Positions 1 to 7,957 of a stretch of DNA of 51,532 nt are shown here, piece after piece. Below the pieces are notes generated by a model. It saw nothing but the letters and a program-made list of their open reading frames with translations. It had not been told where the DNA came from and ran no database searches. Positions within the stretch are counted from its first letter, which is position 1. Each line of letters opens with the position of its first letter. The DNA comes from Bacteriovoracaceae bacterium (GTDB lineage Bacteria > Bdellovibrionota > Bacteriovoracia > Bacteriovoracales > Bacteriovoracaceae), in contig QKCN01000034.1 in assembly GCA_003245675.1 (NCBI GenBank), positions 1 through 51,532 on the forward strand, given 5' to 3'. The position numbers and the translations under genes were made by a program.

Positions 1-357
1 GATAAATAGGACAATGGCTAAAACCATAGCCCAGCGAAAAAAGAACGAGAAAAAGCCTGCCGTTTCTGCGGGTGTCGTCTCAAAGGCAATTTCAAAAGCA
101 GCTGGTGTTAACTGAACTTGAAAGAGCTTTACATGTAAAAGATCAGCAAGTGCCGGAATCAAAGAAATAGCAAAATAGATCCAAAGATAAGTTTTTTGCC
201 TTTTTTTCATAAAAAGGACAGGCATCACGAGAGGGGCCGAAAATAAAACTGCATAAAGCGCATAACGACTTAAGAATTCATTAAAAAAAGTGGAGTATAA
301 ATAAGGTGCTAATGAAAAATACCCTGCATAGAGGAATAATAAAACGAATGATAACAT
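1..357 (-). CDS. Phosphoethanolamine transferase-like membrane protein, N-terminal part
   Basis: An open frame of 119 codons starts at the ATG at 357 and is still open at base 1, so the 3' part lies outside the window. The visible protein begins with hydrophobic segments (residues 1-20, 30-48 and 60-74). It then has the stretch FEIAFETTPAETAGFF near residues 87-102, followed by another hydrophobic helix. In the EptA/MCR-type phosphoethanolamine transferases, the N-terminal membrane domain has an equivalent periplasmic loop with an N-[T]-x-x-E-[AT] motif before a further TM helix. The catalytic sulfatase-like domain would lie off the edge. The family transfers phosphoethanolamine from phosphatidylethanolamine to lipid A or other surface glycans. 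Family assignment rests on this N-terminus only, so another sulfatase-fold membrane transferase remains possible. Confidence 0.55.
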   Translation of the reverse strand, partial: MLSFVLLFLYAGYFSLAPYLYSTFFNEFLSRYALYAVLFSAPLVMPVLFMKKRQKTYLWIYFAISLIPALADLLHVKLFQVQLTPAAFEIAFETTPAETAGFFSFFFRWAMVLAIVLFI

Positions 358-480
358 AAATAATCCTAGTTATAATTTTGTCTAACATACCCCAACAAAC
401 GCCCATTTTTCAATACATTAGGATTTCATTTAGTCTCAATCACTTGCATAAATCCCTTAGAAATAGAGCAATAGACAAAT

Positions 481-495
481 ACGTCTGATTGACGT
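481..495. promoter_or_regulatory. Inverted repeat, possible operator of the toxin-antitoxin pair
   Basis: ACGTC-N5-GACGT is a perfect 5-bp inverted repeat that ends 10 bases before the GGGAGC ribosome binding site of the toxin gene. HigA- and RelB-type antitoxins commonly autoregulate by binding palindromes at this position. No clear -10/-35 pair could be placed. The operator role is inferred from location and symmetry only. Confidence 0.35.
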
Positions 496-514
496 AAAAT
501 ATTAGGGAGCTAAA

Positions 515-775
515 ATGAGGGTCATCTTAGATAGAGTAAACAAAAAACTAAGATATATACCTCCACATATGTTAGTCAGATTACAACACTGGATTAAACA
601 ATTAAAACTAATTGGAATTGAAGAGCTTAGAAAACACCCCGGCTACAGAGATAAACTCCTAAAAGGGGAAAGAAAAGGACAGCGTTGTATACGTCTTTCA
701 AAGTCTTGGCGAGTATTTTACATAGAAGAAAATGATAAAATCATTATTTTGGAGATTAACCATCATGAATACTAA
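515..775 (+). CDS. higB: HigB/RelE-family toxin of a type II toxin-antitoxin system
   Basis: The 86-residue protein is the usual size for HigB toxins. It carries the family's central signature, LKGERKGQRCIRLSKSWRVF at residues 49-68, and ends in HHEY, matching the usual C-terminal HEY. RelE-fold HigB toxins cleave mRNA at translating ribosomes. The start ATG is preceded by GGGAGC with good spacing. The gene overlaps the next one by 11 bases, giving the toxin-first order typical of higBA and implying translational coupling. Whether the toxin is active cannot be told from sequence, but the conserved Arg/Lys-rich core is intact and nothing looks truncated. Confidence 0.85.
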   Translation: MRVILDRVNKKLRYIPPHMLVRLQHWIKQLKLIGIEELRKHPGYRDKLLKGERKGQRCIRLSKSWRVFYIEENDKIIILEINHHEY

Positions 776-1070
776 AAATAAACATTATACAGACTTAGAT
801 CTAGAAGCCGAATATGGGCCCCTTACTTTTGGAAAGTCTTTATGGGCATACCGAAAATGTGAAGAAATTTCTCAGAAAGACTTTGCTAAAATGCTCGGTA
901 TCTCCATTTCATCCCTTTGTGATTTAGAAAAAGAAAGAAAAATTCCAAGTGCAGAACGCGCAGCACGTATTGCGAAACTTCTCCAAGAACCTGTTATTTT
1001 TTGGGTCCAATTAGCACTGCAGGATCAAATAAGAAAACAAGGATTAGATTTAAAAGTTTCTGTGGCTTGA
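765..1070 (+). CDS. higA: HigA-like XRE-family antitoxin
   Basis: The 101-residue protein has a helix-turn-helix of the Xre/Cro type. EISQKDFAKMLGISISSLCD is followed by LEKERKIPSAERAARIAKLL, which resembles the classic Q-x-x-A-x-x-L-G-[IV]-S-x-x-x-[IL]-x-x-[IL]-E pattern. The frame extends upstream to 732. I chose ATG 765 because GGAG lies about 10 bases before it and because the upstream residues come only from overlap with the toxin gene. It probably neutralises the HigB toxin by binding and represses the operon. The stop codon at 1070 directly abuts the stop codon of the convergent glycosyltransferase gene, leaving no room for a terminator. Confidence 0.8.
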   Translation: MNTKNKHYTDLDLEAEYGPLTFGKSLWAYRKCEEISQKDFAKMLGISISSLCDLEKERKIPSAERAARIAKLLQEPVIFWVQLALQDQIRKQGLDLKVSVA

Positions 1071-2270
1071 TTATTTCAAGTACTGCAAAAAGTCTTTAGC
1101 CAACTGTTCATAAGAAAAACGCTTCACAACAGCGTCTTTCCCTCGCTGCCCCATTGCCCTTCTCTCTTCACTAGAGCTATTTAAAGCTTTTTCCAAAGTC
1201 GCCTCTAAGGCAGTCACATTTTCTGCTTCCAAAGACCAACCACAAGCACATTCTGTCACTAAGTCATTCCCTGCAGTCACCGCGGAGATAATAGGTTTTG
1301 CCACCATCATATAATCAAACAATTTATTTGGACTTACCCCAAAACGAAAAAGAGGTTGCTTTTGTAGGCTAATATAAAGAAAATCCATCAACTCAAGATG
1401 ACCAATAAGCCCAGCTTTAGAAACTCGATCCACAAAAAAGACATTAGAAGAATTTTTAGCAAGTCCAACAAGCTTTTCTTTTTCAGGACCGCCGCCAATC
1501 AGAATAAAAGCTAAACGATTTTCAAATTTTTTAGCGGCTTCAATAAAAATATGTAAAGCATTGGGAACTCCATGAGCTCCTGCATAACAAATTGTCTGCA
1601 TCCCTTTTTCTTTAAGATCGGAGACGAGAGTTTGGAAACTTTGAGTTGCTGCCTCCGCTGCCTGCCATTCGTCGAGATCAATTCCATTAGGAACATGGGC
1701 CCAACGCTCTTCTTCTACTCCCTGTGATTTTAAATACTCATAGGTTTTAGGCAAAATAGATACAATTTGATCGGCCGTCTTGTGCATAAAGCGCTCGGCC
1801 ATTCTCATAACCATTATAAAAGGATGCCATTTACTCATATTCCCCAATTCCATAGGTGAAAGTGGCCAAATATCATGCAGCTCAAAAACTAATTTGGCGC
1901 CAGACAAACGGGCAATTAACCAAATAGGAAAGATATCAAGAGGATATGTAGAAGACGCTACCACGGCATCTGGTTTCAATTTTAACCAGCGAAAGAGATT
2001 TAAAAAAAGCTGGCCCACAAAAACAAAAATATTTATGACGCGCTTAACGCCATTACCTAAATAAGGAGGTGTCCACAACCAAAAATAGCGGACTCCATCC
2101 ACCTCTTCCGTAAAACAATCTGGCTGTTGATGCCTTTGATGGGCAAAACGCGATCCCACCACCGTCACTTCGTGCCCATCTCTTACCCAATATTTAGCAA
2201 GGTAATGAGGACGAAAGGCCATTCCATATTTGGGGCCACCGCTGTAGTGATTAACAAAGAGGATCCTCAC
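1071..2270 (-). CDS. Glycosyltransferase family 4 (WbuB-like)
   Basis: The 399-residue protein begins with the Rossmann start MRILFVNHYSGGPKYGMAFR and has the GT-B, GT4-type second domain. NGIDLDEW lies near residue 196, CYAGAHGVPNALHIFIEAAK near 230, the glycine-rich GGGPEKEKL near 260, and the E-x7-E-like region FGVSPNKLFDYMMVAKPII around 312-330. Closest in feel are the WbuB/FucNAc-transferase-like enzymes of O-antigen and capsule loci. It likely adds the second or a later sugar to an undecaprenyl-linked glycan at the cytoplasmic face of the inner membrane. It is the last gene of the minus-strand polysaccharide operon and overlaps the preceding initiating transferase gene by 4 bases. Donor and acceptor sugars cannot be predicted. 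Confidence 0.85.
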   Translation of the reverse strand: MRILFVNHYSGGPKYGMAFRPHYLAKYWVRDGHEVTVVGSRFAHQRHQQPDCFTEEVDGVRYFWLWTPPYLGNGVKRVINIFVFVGQLFLNLFRWLKLKPDAVVASSTYPLDIFPIWLIARLSGAKLVFELHDIWPLSPMELGNMSKWHPFIMVMRMAERFMHKTADQIVSILPKTYEYLKSQGVEEERWAHVPNGIDLDEWQAAEAATQSFQTLVSDLKEKGMQTICYAGAHGVPNALHIFIEAAKKFENRLAFILIGGGPEKEKLVGLAKNSSNVFFVDRVSKAGLIGHLELMDFLYISLQKQPLFRFGVSPNKLFDYMMVAKPIISAVTAGNDLVTECACGWSLEAENVTALEATLEKALNSSSEERRAMGQRGKDAVVKRFSYEQLAKDFLQYLK

Positions 2271-3607
2271 TTGCCGCCTCCAGAAATAATGGTCTTAATG
2301 GTTTTTAAAATAATGGCAAAATCCAACCAAATATTTCTATTTTTTAAATAATACAAATCGTACTGGTGTTTTTGAGTAGAATCATCGTTGGAATTTCCGT
2401 ATTTGTAATTGATTTGTGCCCAACCAGTAAGACCGGGCCGAATAAGGTGACGCTCATTGTAAAAACGAATTTTCCGAGAAAGTTCATCCACAAATTCAGG
2501 ACGCTCGGGCCGAGGACCAATCAAACTCATATCACCTTTTAGGACGTTCAAAAGCTGCGGAACCTCATCCAGACGAGTCTTTCTCATTATTTTACCGAGG
2601 GCCGTAATGCGCGGATCATTATTTTGCGACCACTGCGCACCGTCTTTTTCAGCATCAACGACCATAGTTCTAAATTTATACAAAGTATAAGGACGGCCGA
2701 AACGCCCCACTCTCTTTTGAGCGTAAAATATAGGCCAACCATGAAAGGCTAAAAGTACAAAAAGAAAAGGAACAAATAAAGGAATGAAAATAATAATTCC
2801 GGTCAAAGCTAATAATTTGTCAACCAACCACTTCAGGGCATCATCAACTTTAGAAACACGTTGCCCGCAGTATTCCAAGAGCCAAGAATCATCTAGAGAT
2901 GCGAGTGGAATCTTGCCTAAAGTATTTTCGATAAAGTTGGAAACTTCGTAAATGCGAACTCCACGTTTTAATAGAACAAACATCAAAGGATGAAGCGACT
3001 CATCCTTTAAAATCGATTTAGAAAAAACCAAAATGGAATAAGGAAGTTTCTTTGAAGCAATGGCCGTTTCCAGTTCATTTTTAATACGATCAGCTCCATG
3101 CCAAGGAAAGAGGGTTTTTACCAAATTCAATCCCAGATGCTTTCTATCAGCTAAAAATGTCTGAAATTCACGAATAGTAGGGTCTTCTGCCATCATGGCA
3201 ATATTCACCTGCATAAAAATAGGTGAAAAGAAATGATAGAAGAGTTGGCGCCAGCCGCCTAAAATCACAAAGACAATTAAAGCATGAAGCATCAACGTTT
3301 TCTTAGGAGCAAAAGGCATTTTGGCCAAATAAAAGTAAACAAACGCCAAAAGAATATTGATAAAGGTCGCTCGTGCTGTTGAAGTCAAAAGGCTAGAAGC
3401 CTTAATGGTTCTAACAGAATAAAGACCTTCAATATAAAAAACAAGAATCCAAAGTAAATGCAAGGTAAGATAATTCCAAAAAGCAACAGTATAAACTTCC
3501 TGAGCTCCCCCTAATAAGCTTTGCAGAATAAGAGTTATAAAAAGAGAAAGACTCAACACACAAATATCTCCAAGAAGCAGCAAAGTATTTTTAAGTGCGT
3601 GTGACAT
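2267..3607 (-). CDS. Polyprenyl-phosphate sugar-1-phosphate transferase (WbaP/WcaJ family)
   Basis: This 446-residue protein has the large PGT architecture: four or five N-terminal membrane helices (about residues 8-130), a central soluble CoA-binding-like domain (about 135-245), a re-entrant or TM helix (268-288), and a C-terminal bacterial sugar transferase domain. Visible motifs are QKRVGRFGRPYTLYKFRTM (297-315), the catalytic Asp-Glu pair in TRLDEVPQLLN (344-354), GDMSLIGPRPERPEF (358-372) and RPGLTGWAQI. Such enzymes transfer a sugar-1-phosphate from a UDP-sugar to undecaprenyl phosphate, initiating O-antigen or capsule repeat synthesis. The start codon follows an AAGGAAAAGAG ribosome site and lies 18 bases after wbpA. 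Confidence 0.92.
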   Translation of the reverse strand: MSHALKNTLLLLGDICVLSLSLFITLILQSLLGGAQEVYTVAFWNYLTLHLLWILVFYIEGLYSVRTIKASSLLTSTARATFINILLAFVYFYLAKMPFAPKKTLMLHALIVFVILGGWRQLFYHFFSPIFMQVNIAMMAEDPTIREFQTFLADRKHLGLNLVKTLFPWHGADRIKNELETAIASKKLPYSILVFSKSILKDESLHPLMFVLLKRGVRIYEVSNFIENTLGKIPLASLDDSWLLEYCGQRVSKVDDALKWLVDKLLALTGIIIFIPLFVPFLFVLLAFHGWPIFYAQKRVGRFGRPYTLYKFRTMVVDAEKDGAQWSQNNDPRITALGKIMRKTRLDEVPQLLNVLKGDMSLIGPRPERPEFVDELSRKIRFYNERHLIRPGLTGWAQINYKYGNSNDDSTQKHQYDLYYLKNRNIWLDFAIILKTIKTIISGGGK

Positions 3608-3625
3608 TTCTCTTTTCCTTTTTAA

Positions 3626-4927
3626 TTATGCTTTAACCACGTTTTCCAAATGTCCAGAATAAACACCACGAGTATCAATAATCAGTTTGGCATGCTCTTG
3701 AATCAATTTAAAATCGAACTTTTTGTGATGTGTTGCCAAAACAATACAATCATATGAAGCAATTATTTCAGGATTTAGCTCAACGCTGGAAAGTTCAAAA
3801 TTATGTTCTCTCATTTTAGGGAAGATCAAAACATGGGGATCGGAATATTCAACCAATGCACCTTTGGCCCTTAGAAGTTCCATAATATGCACCGATGGAG
3901 ACTCTCTCATATCATCCACATTGGGCTTATAAGCAATTCCCAAAACAAGAACTTTACTTCCCTTCAAAGACTTTTCGCGCACATTCAAAGCATCAACAGC
4001 TTTGTCCACAACGTATTGAGGCATTGCCCCGTTAATCTCTCCCGCTGTTTCGATAAAACGAGTATGAAGTCCGTACTCACGGGCCTTCCAAGTCAAATAG
4101 AAGGGGTCAATTGGAATACAGTGACCACCAAGACCGGGACCAGGAAAATATGGCGTAAACCCAAAAGGCTTAGTAGCCGCAGCGCGAATCACTTCAAAAA
4201 TATCAATACCCATTTTGTCTGCCACAATTTTCATTTCATTCATCAGACCAATGTTGACGGCACGGTGAATGTTTTCCAAAAGCTTGGTCATTTCTGCCGC
4301 ACGAGTAGAACTCACGGGAACTACTTGGTCAATAACAGGAGTGTAAAGGGCAATTCCCACCTCTACACAATTGGGAGTTGTTCCCCCACAAACCTTAGGA
4401 GTTGTTTTAGTATTAAAATCGCCGCGCCCTGGGTCTTCGCGTTCAGGTGAATAAACGAGAAAGACATCTTCACCGACAATTAAACCTTGCTTTTCAATAC
4501 GCGTTTTTAATTCTTCATCAGTTGTACCAGGATAAGTGGTACTTTCCAAAGACATCACTTGTCCCTTTTTCATATAAGGGACGATGGCATCAACGGTATC
4601 GGTCACAAAACTCAAATCGGGCTCACGGTACTTATTAAGAGGAGTGGGCACACAAATGATAATGGCATCCACCTCGGAAATTCGTTTAAAGTCCGTCGTG
4701 GCTTCAAAACCAGTTTTAACGGCATTATTAATATGTGCTGCAGGAATGTGCTCAATATAGCTATGTCCTTCCATCAATGTTTTAACTTTTCTCACGTCAA
4801 TATCAAAACCTACGACTTTATACTTTTCTTCGTTGTAACGAAGCATAAGAGGAAGTCCCACATAACCAAGACCCACAATACCAATAACCGCATCTTTGTT
4901 CTTCAATCTACCGATGGTGTTTTTCAT
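3626..4927 (-). CDS. wbpA: UDP-N-acetyl-hexosamine 6-dehydrogenase (WbpA/WecC/TviB type)
   Basis: The 433-residue enzyme belongs to the UDP-glucose/GDP-mannose dehydrogenase family. It has the NAD-binding motif GLGYVGLP (residues 19-26), [13 protein letters not shown], the ESTTYPGTT loop, and the catalytic cysteine in [12 protein letters not shown] (Cys270). It oxidises the C6 hydroxyl of UDP-GlcNAc (or a related UDP-HexNAc) to the uronic acid in two NAD-dependent steps. The frame extends to a GTG at 4933, but AAGGAG lies 5 bases before ATG 4927, which I take as the start. With the neighbouring WbpB, WbpD and WbpI homologues it points to UDP-2,3-diacetamido-2,3-dideoxy-mannuronate synthesis. 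Close relatives act on UDP-ManNAc or UDP-GalNAc, so substrate choice is inferred from context. Confidence 0.9.
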   Translation of the reverse strand: MKNTIGRLKNKDAVIGIVGLGYVGLPLMLRYNEEKYKVVGFDIDVRKVKTLMEGHSYIEHIPAAHINNAVKTGFEATTDFKRISEVDAIIICVPTPLNKYREPDLSFVTDTVDAIVPYMKKGQVMSLESTTYPGTTDEELKTRIEKQGLIVGEDVFLVYSPEREDPGRGDFNTKTTPKVCGGTTPNCVEVGIALYTPVIDQVVPVSSTRAAEMTKLLENIHRAVNIGLMNEMKIVADKMGIDIFEVIRAAATKPFGFTPYFPGPGLGGHCIPIDPFYLTWKAREYGLHTRFIETAGEINGAMPQYVVDKAVDALNVREKSLKGSKVLVLGIAYKPNVDDMRESPSVHIMELLRAKGALVEYSDPHVLIFPKMREHNFELSSVELNPEIIASYDCIVLATHHKKFDFKLIQEHAKLIIDTRGVYSGHLENVVKA

Positions 4928-4948
4928 AACCACTCCTTAGAAAATTTA

Positions 4949-5599
4949 TTACTTATTTTTTAATTCTCTATAACCAATATTTCCTTGGCGCATGTTTTCG
5001 GGAAGATCTGCATCTTCATCCAAATCCAAACACTTCAAGGTATTCTCATCAATCTGCTTATAACGAAACTTCGACTCAGGACAAGTAAACACTCCTTCAC
5101 TATCTGCATCTTTTAAGGGATGGCCATGGCGACTCATCCAGCCAATGCGCTTGGCAGGGACACCTGCCATAAAGGCATAATCTGGAATGTTTTTAGTCAC
5201 AACGGCACCAGCGGCAATAAAGGCATAGCGACCAATCGTGTGACCACACACAATAGTTGAGTTAGCCCCAATGGTAGCCCCTTTTCTAATCCAGGTTTTT
5301 TCATAAAGGTTTTTTCTTACGATTTGTGAACGGGGATTAGAAATATTGGTGAGCACACAGGATGGCCCCAAGAAAACATCATCATCCACCTGCGTTCCCT
5401 CATAAATGGAAACATTGTTTTGAACCTTAACATTATTGCCAATAGTCACACCTGAATGAACGGCAACATTTTGCCCAAAACTACAGCGCTCACCAATAAC
5501 GGCGTCTTTCATCACATGACAAAAATGCCAAATACGTGTTCCCTCACCAATTTGGCAAGGCTGATCAACAAAACTCGATTCATGTACAAAATAATTCAT
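4949..5599 (-). CDS. wbpD: Left-handed beta-helix N-acetyltransferase (WbpD/WlbB type)
   Basis: The 216-residue protein is built of hexapeptide repeats, with an [LIV]-G-x-x-x-x periodicity from about residue 14 to 150. It has the family's landmarks IGEGTRIWHFCHVM, NISNPRSQIVRKN, WIRKGATIGANSTIVCGHTI and the C-terminal GVPAKRIGWMSRHG. WbpD-type enzymes acetylate the 3-amino group of UDP-2-acetamido-3-amino-2,3-dideoxy-glucuronate using acetyl-CoA. The open frame extends 20 codons upstream into the preceding gene. I chose ATG 5599, which gives the family's normal N-terminus (MNYFVHESSFVD) and a 10-base gap to wbpI. It needs the product of an aminotransferase (WbpE) that is not encoded in this cluster. 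Confidence 0.9.
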   Translation of the reverse strand: MNYFVHESSFVDQPCQIGEGTRIWHFCHVMKDAVIGERCSFGQNVAVHSGVTIGNNVKVQNNVSIYEGTQVDDDVFLGPSCVLTNISNPRSQIVRKNLYEKTWIRKGATIGANSTIVCGHTIGRYAFIAAGAVVTKNIPDYAFMAGVPAKRIGWMSRHGHPLKDADSEGVFTCPESKFRYKQIDENTLKCLDLDEDADLPENMRQGNIGYRELKNK

Positions 5600-5609
5600 A
5601 TTCTTCTCT

Positions 5610-6686
5610 CTATTTTCTAAGTTCTTTGACGATATTCGCACTCGCCTTTCCGCCGCCATATAGGTCTTGGGAAAAATCAGACTCGCGCTTCATCATCAAC
5701 TCTAAATTGCTTAAAATGTCTTCTCTGGAAGCTCCCGCTAATACATTGTAACCACTCTCGATGAGTTCCACCCATTCGGTTTCATCTCGCAAAGTCACAC
5801 AGTGTTTGCCAAAAAAGAAAGCTTCTTTTTGAAGTCCACCACTGTCTGTCATCACCAAACGGCAATTTTTCAAAAGTTCAATCATATCGAAATAACCCAC
5901 GGGATCGACAATTGTAAAATCAGGCCTGATGTTTTCTTTGGCCAAAATGTTTTTAGTGCGAGGGTGTAGAGGCAAGAAAACGGGAAGTGATTTATTCACC
6001 TCATTCAAAGCATCAACAATGGCGCGCAGACGTTCTGGACGGTCAGTATTTTCAGCCCGGTGAATCGTCCCTAAAATGAATTCCCCTTTTTTAAGATTGT
6101 TTTTGGCAATAACCTGCGAACGCTCCTCTGAGGTCTGGGCATAAAAAAGAGCGGCATCTTGCATCACATCGCCCACATCTTCGATGCGGCAATGGCAAAG
6201 GCGCTCATAGCCTTCAGCTTGCAAATTTTTAACAGCTGTTTCTGTCGGACAAAGCAACAAGCTTGATACGCGATCAGTCAACACGCGATTAATCTCTTCA
6301 GGCATTTTCATATTAAAGCTGCGAAGTCCAGCCTCCACATGCGCTACACGCACATGCAATTTAGAAGCAGCAAGGGCACCAGCCAAGGTAGAATTGGTGT
6401 CACCGTAAACCATGACCCAATCAGGCTTCTCTTTCAAGATTACTTCTTCTATTTTTAAAAGCATTTGCCCAGTCATGGCACCATGGTTCAGGCCATTGAT
6501 GTCCAAAAAGTAATCAGGTTTTGGAATTTCCATCTCATCAAAAAAGATATCACTCATATTGGCATCATAGTGTTGCCCTGTATGAACAATCACCTCTTGA
6601 ATATCGTCGTGCTTTTTAATTTCACGACTAACTGCCGCGGCCTTTACAAACTGAGGACGAGCGCCAACGATGGTTATTATCTTCAT
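5610..6686 (-). CDS. wbpI: UDP-N-acetylglucosamine 2-epimerase family enzyme (WbpI/WecB type)
   Basis: The 358-residue protein starts with MKIITIVGARPQFVKAAAV and shows the non-hydrolysing epimerase signatures HTGQHYD, VMVYGDTNSTLAGALAA, HVEAGLRSF, MPEEINRVLTDRVS, TIHRAENTD and TDSGGLQKEAFFFGKHCVTL. These enzymes invert C2 of a UDP-2-acetamido sugar through elimination and re-addition of UDP. In a wbpA-B-D context the expected reaction is UDP-GlcNAc(3NAc)A to UDP-ManNAc(3NAc)A, although plain UDP-GlcNAc/ManNAc epimerisation is the close alternative. Its ATG shares one base with the TAA stop of the preceding wbpB (TAATG arrangement), so the two are probably translationally coupled. Confidence 0.9.
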   Translation of the reverse strand: MKIITIVGARPQFVKAAAVSREIKKHDDIQEVIVHTGQHYDANMSDIFFDEMEIPKPDYFLDINGLNHGAMTGQMLLKIEEVILKEKPDWVMVYGDTNSTLAGALAASKLHVRVAHVEAGLRSFNMKMPEEINRVLTDRVSSLLLCPTETAVKNLQAEGYERLCHCRIEDVGDVMQDAALFYAQTSEERSQVIAKNNLKKGEFILGTIHRAENTDRPERLRAIVDALNEVNKSLPVFLPLHPRTKNILAKENIRPDFTIVDPVGYFDMIELLKNCRLVMTDSGGLQKEAFFFGKHCVTLRDETEWVELIESGYNVLAGASREDILSNLELMMKRESDFSQDLYGGGKASANIVKELRK

Positions 6687-7561
6687 TAGGATTTCCTTAA
6701 GTCACTTACAATCTTAATTCCAACGCGGGCATCGTCTAAACCAAAACCACGCCCTGCCATAATTTCCTTGTAAACGATCGTATGAAGATCGGTAAAGCCT
6801 TCTGAAAACTCGAACTCTTCGCCGTCGATTTTAATAGAACGAAAAGTAGATTTTCCTGCATCTTTTGCTTGCTGTGGAAGGCGATGGCGATCAACAGAAA
6901 GAACCCAATCGATCTTGGCATTTTCAAGTTCCAATTTACCACTCATATAATCGGGCTCATTGGCAATCAATTCATTTTTAGTCACATCTCCAAAAATCCA
7001 AACCAACATATCATAAAAATGAATACCGATATTATTAGCGAGTCCACCCGATTTTCGCACATCGGCCTTCCAAGACTTGTGATACCAAGGACCACGCGAT
7101 GTGAAATACGAAAGAGAAATGTCATACATTTTAGCTGGTGCAGCCTTAATCTTATCGCGAAGAGCGATAATGGCCTGGTGAGTACGTAACTGCAATACGG
7201 TAAATACCTTCTTGCCTGTTTCTTTTTCCACTTGTGCAATCTCATCAATGTCAGCAGGGTCGAGCACCAATGGCTTTTCGCAAATAACATTGGCACCTTT
7301 TCGGAGGGCATATTTGATATGGTATTTGTGCATATAATTAGGAGTCGCAATGCTTACGAAATCCACTTGTTTATCGTGAAGATAATCCACAAATTCTTCA
7401 AAAGTTGTGAAGAAAGGAACATCAGGAAAACGACTATCGATAGCTCCCACTGAATCATTGACGTCATAAGCGGCAATTAAATTATTACCTGTATCTTTTA
7501 TGGCCTGCATATGTCTGGGGGCAATGTATCCACCAGCTCCTATTAAAGCAAAATTTTTCAT
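6686..7561 (-). CDS. wbpB: UDP-GlcNAcA 3-dehydrogenase, Gfo/Idh/MocA family (WbpB type)
   Basis: The 291-residue oxidoreductase has an N-terminal nucleotide-binding motif (FALIGAGGYIAPRHMQAIKD), the Gfo/Idh loop VSIATPNYMHKYHIKYAL, the conserved EKPLVLDPADID (the Glu-Lys-Pro that positions the catalytic lysine), and SGGLANNIGIHFYDMLVWIF. In WbpB-type enzymes this family oxidises C3 of UDP-GlcNAcA, preparing the 3-keto sugar for transamination. The frame stays open up to 7675. ATG 7561 is preferred because GAGGAG precedes it and the Rossmann motif then begins at the family's usual place. It is the first gene of the six-gene polysaccharide operon, so the operon promoter should lie in the 396-base gap upstream. 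Confidence 0.9.
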   Translation of the reverse strand: MKNFALIGAGGYIAPRHMQAIKDTGNNLIAAYDVNDSVGAIDSRFPDVPFFTTFEEFVDYLHDKQVDFVSIATPNYMHKYHIKYALRKGANVICEKPLVLDPADIDEIAQVEKETGKKVFTVLQLRTHQAIIALRDKIKAAPAKMYDISLSYFTSRGPWYHKSWKADVRKSGGLANNIGIHFYDMLVWIFGDVTKNELIANEPDYMSGKLELENAKIDWVLSVDRHRLPQQAKDAGKSTFRSIKIDGEEFEFSEGFTDLHTIVYKEIMAGRGFGLDDARVGIKIVSDLRKS

Positions 7562-7957
7562 GGCTTTCTCCTCATGTATTTGATGCCTAACATGGCATTT
7601 TTTAAGTGAAAAGTCATCAAAAAGGACCCTTAAGAATTTAGTGAAAATGCATTCGATGCTTTCAAAACAACACACTGCAAAAAGACATCAAACGCCCCTG
7701 TTAAATATATTTTGTGACATCGGGGATCTCCAAATTTAATCAATCATGATTACTAAAGTTTATTCAATTTTGCCAATACGAAGCTCCTGCCCGACAATCA
7801 TTCGCATACTCTAACGACTCAAGGACATGCGTAAATTATTGACACCTGTATATTATCCCCTATTGGAACGACCCTAAGCACCTGAAAACAGGTGATCATA
7901 TTGGCTCGATCTTTGCATTTTTAGCTCCTGAAATATATTTATTTGAGGAAATAAACT
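7562..7957. other. Divergent intergenic region between the polysaccharide operon and protease genes
   Basis: No gene is visible in these 396 bases. It must hold the leftward promoter for wbpB and the rightward promoter for the protease pair. A TTGACA hexamer is present at 7839-7844, but no good -10 box sits 16-18 bases downstream, so I do not call a full promoter. One perfect palindrome is listed separately. The protease gene has TGAGGAAATAAACT as its ribosome binding region. Confidence 0.6.
7879..7894. promoter_or_regulatory. Palindrome CACCTG-AAAA-CAGGTG upstream of the protease genes
   Basis: This is a perfect 6-bp inverted repeat with a 4-base spacer, 63 bases before the protease start codon. 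A further CACCTG half-site occurs at 7843-7848, just after TTGACA. The arrangement suggests binding sites for a dimeric regulator in the 5' region. The stem is short and followed by few T residues, so a terminator is unlikely. The regulator is unknown. Confidence 0.35.

Noticed and set aside
3887-4963. Three plus-strand frames opposite wbpA
   Set aside because: They run antisense to a clearly conserved dehydrogenase and match no family; shadow frames.
7839-7867. TTGACA at 7839 as a complete sigma-70 promoter for the proteases
   Set aside because: The 17-base spacing puts ATTGGA at -10, a poor match; TATATT lies too close. Only noted as a lone -35-like hexamer.
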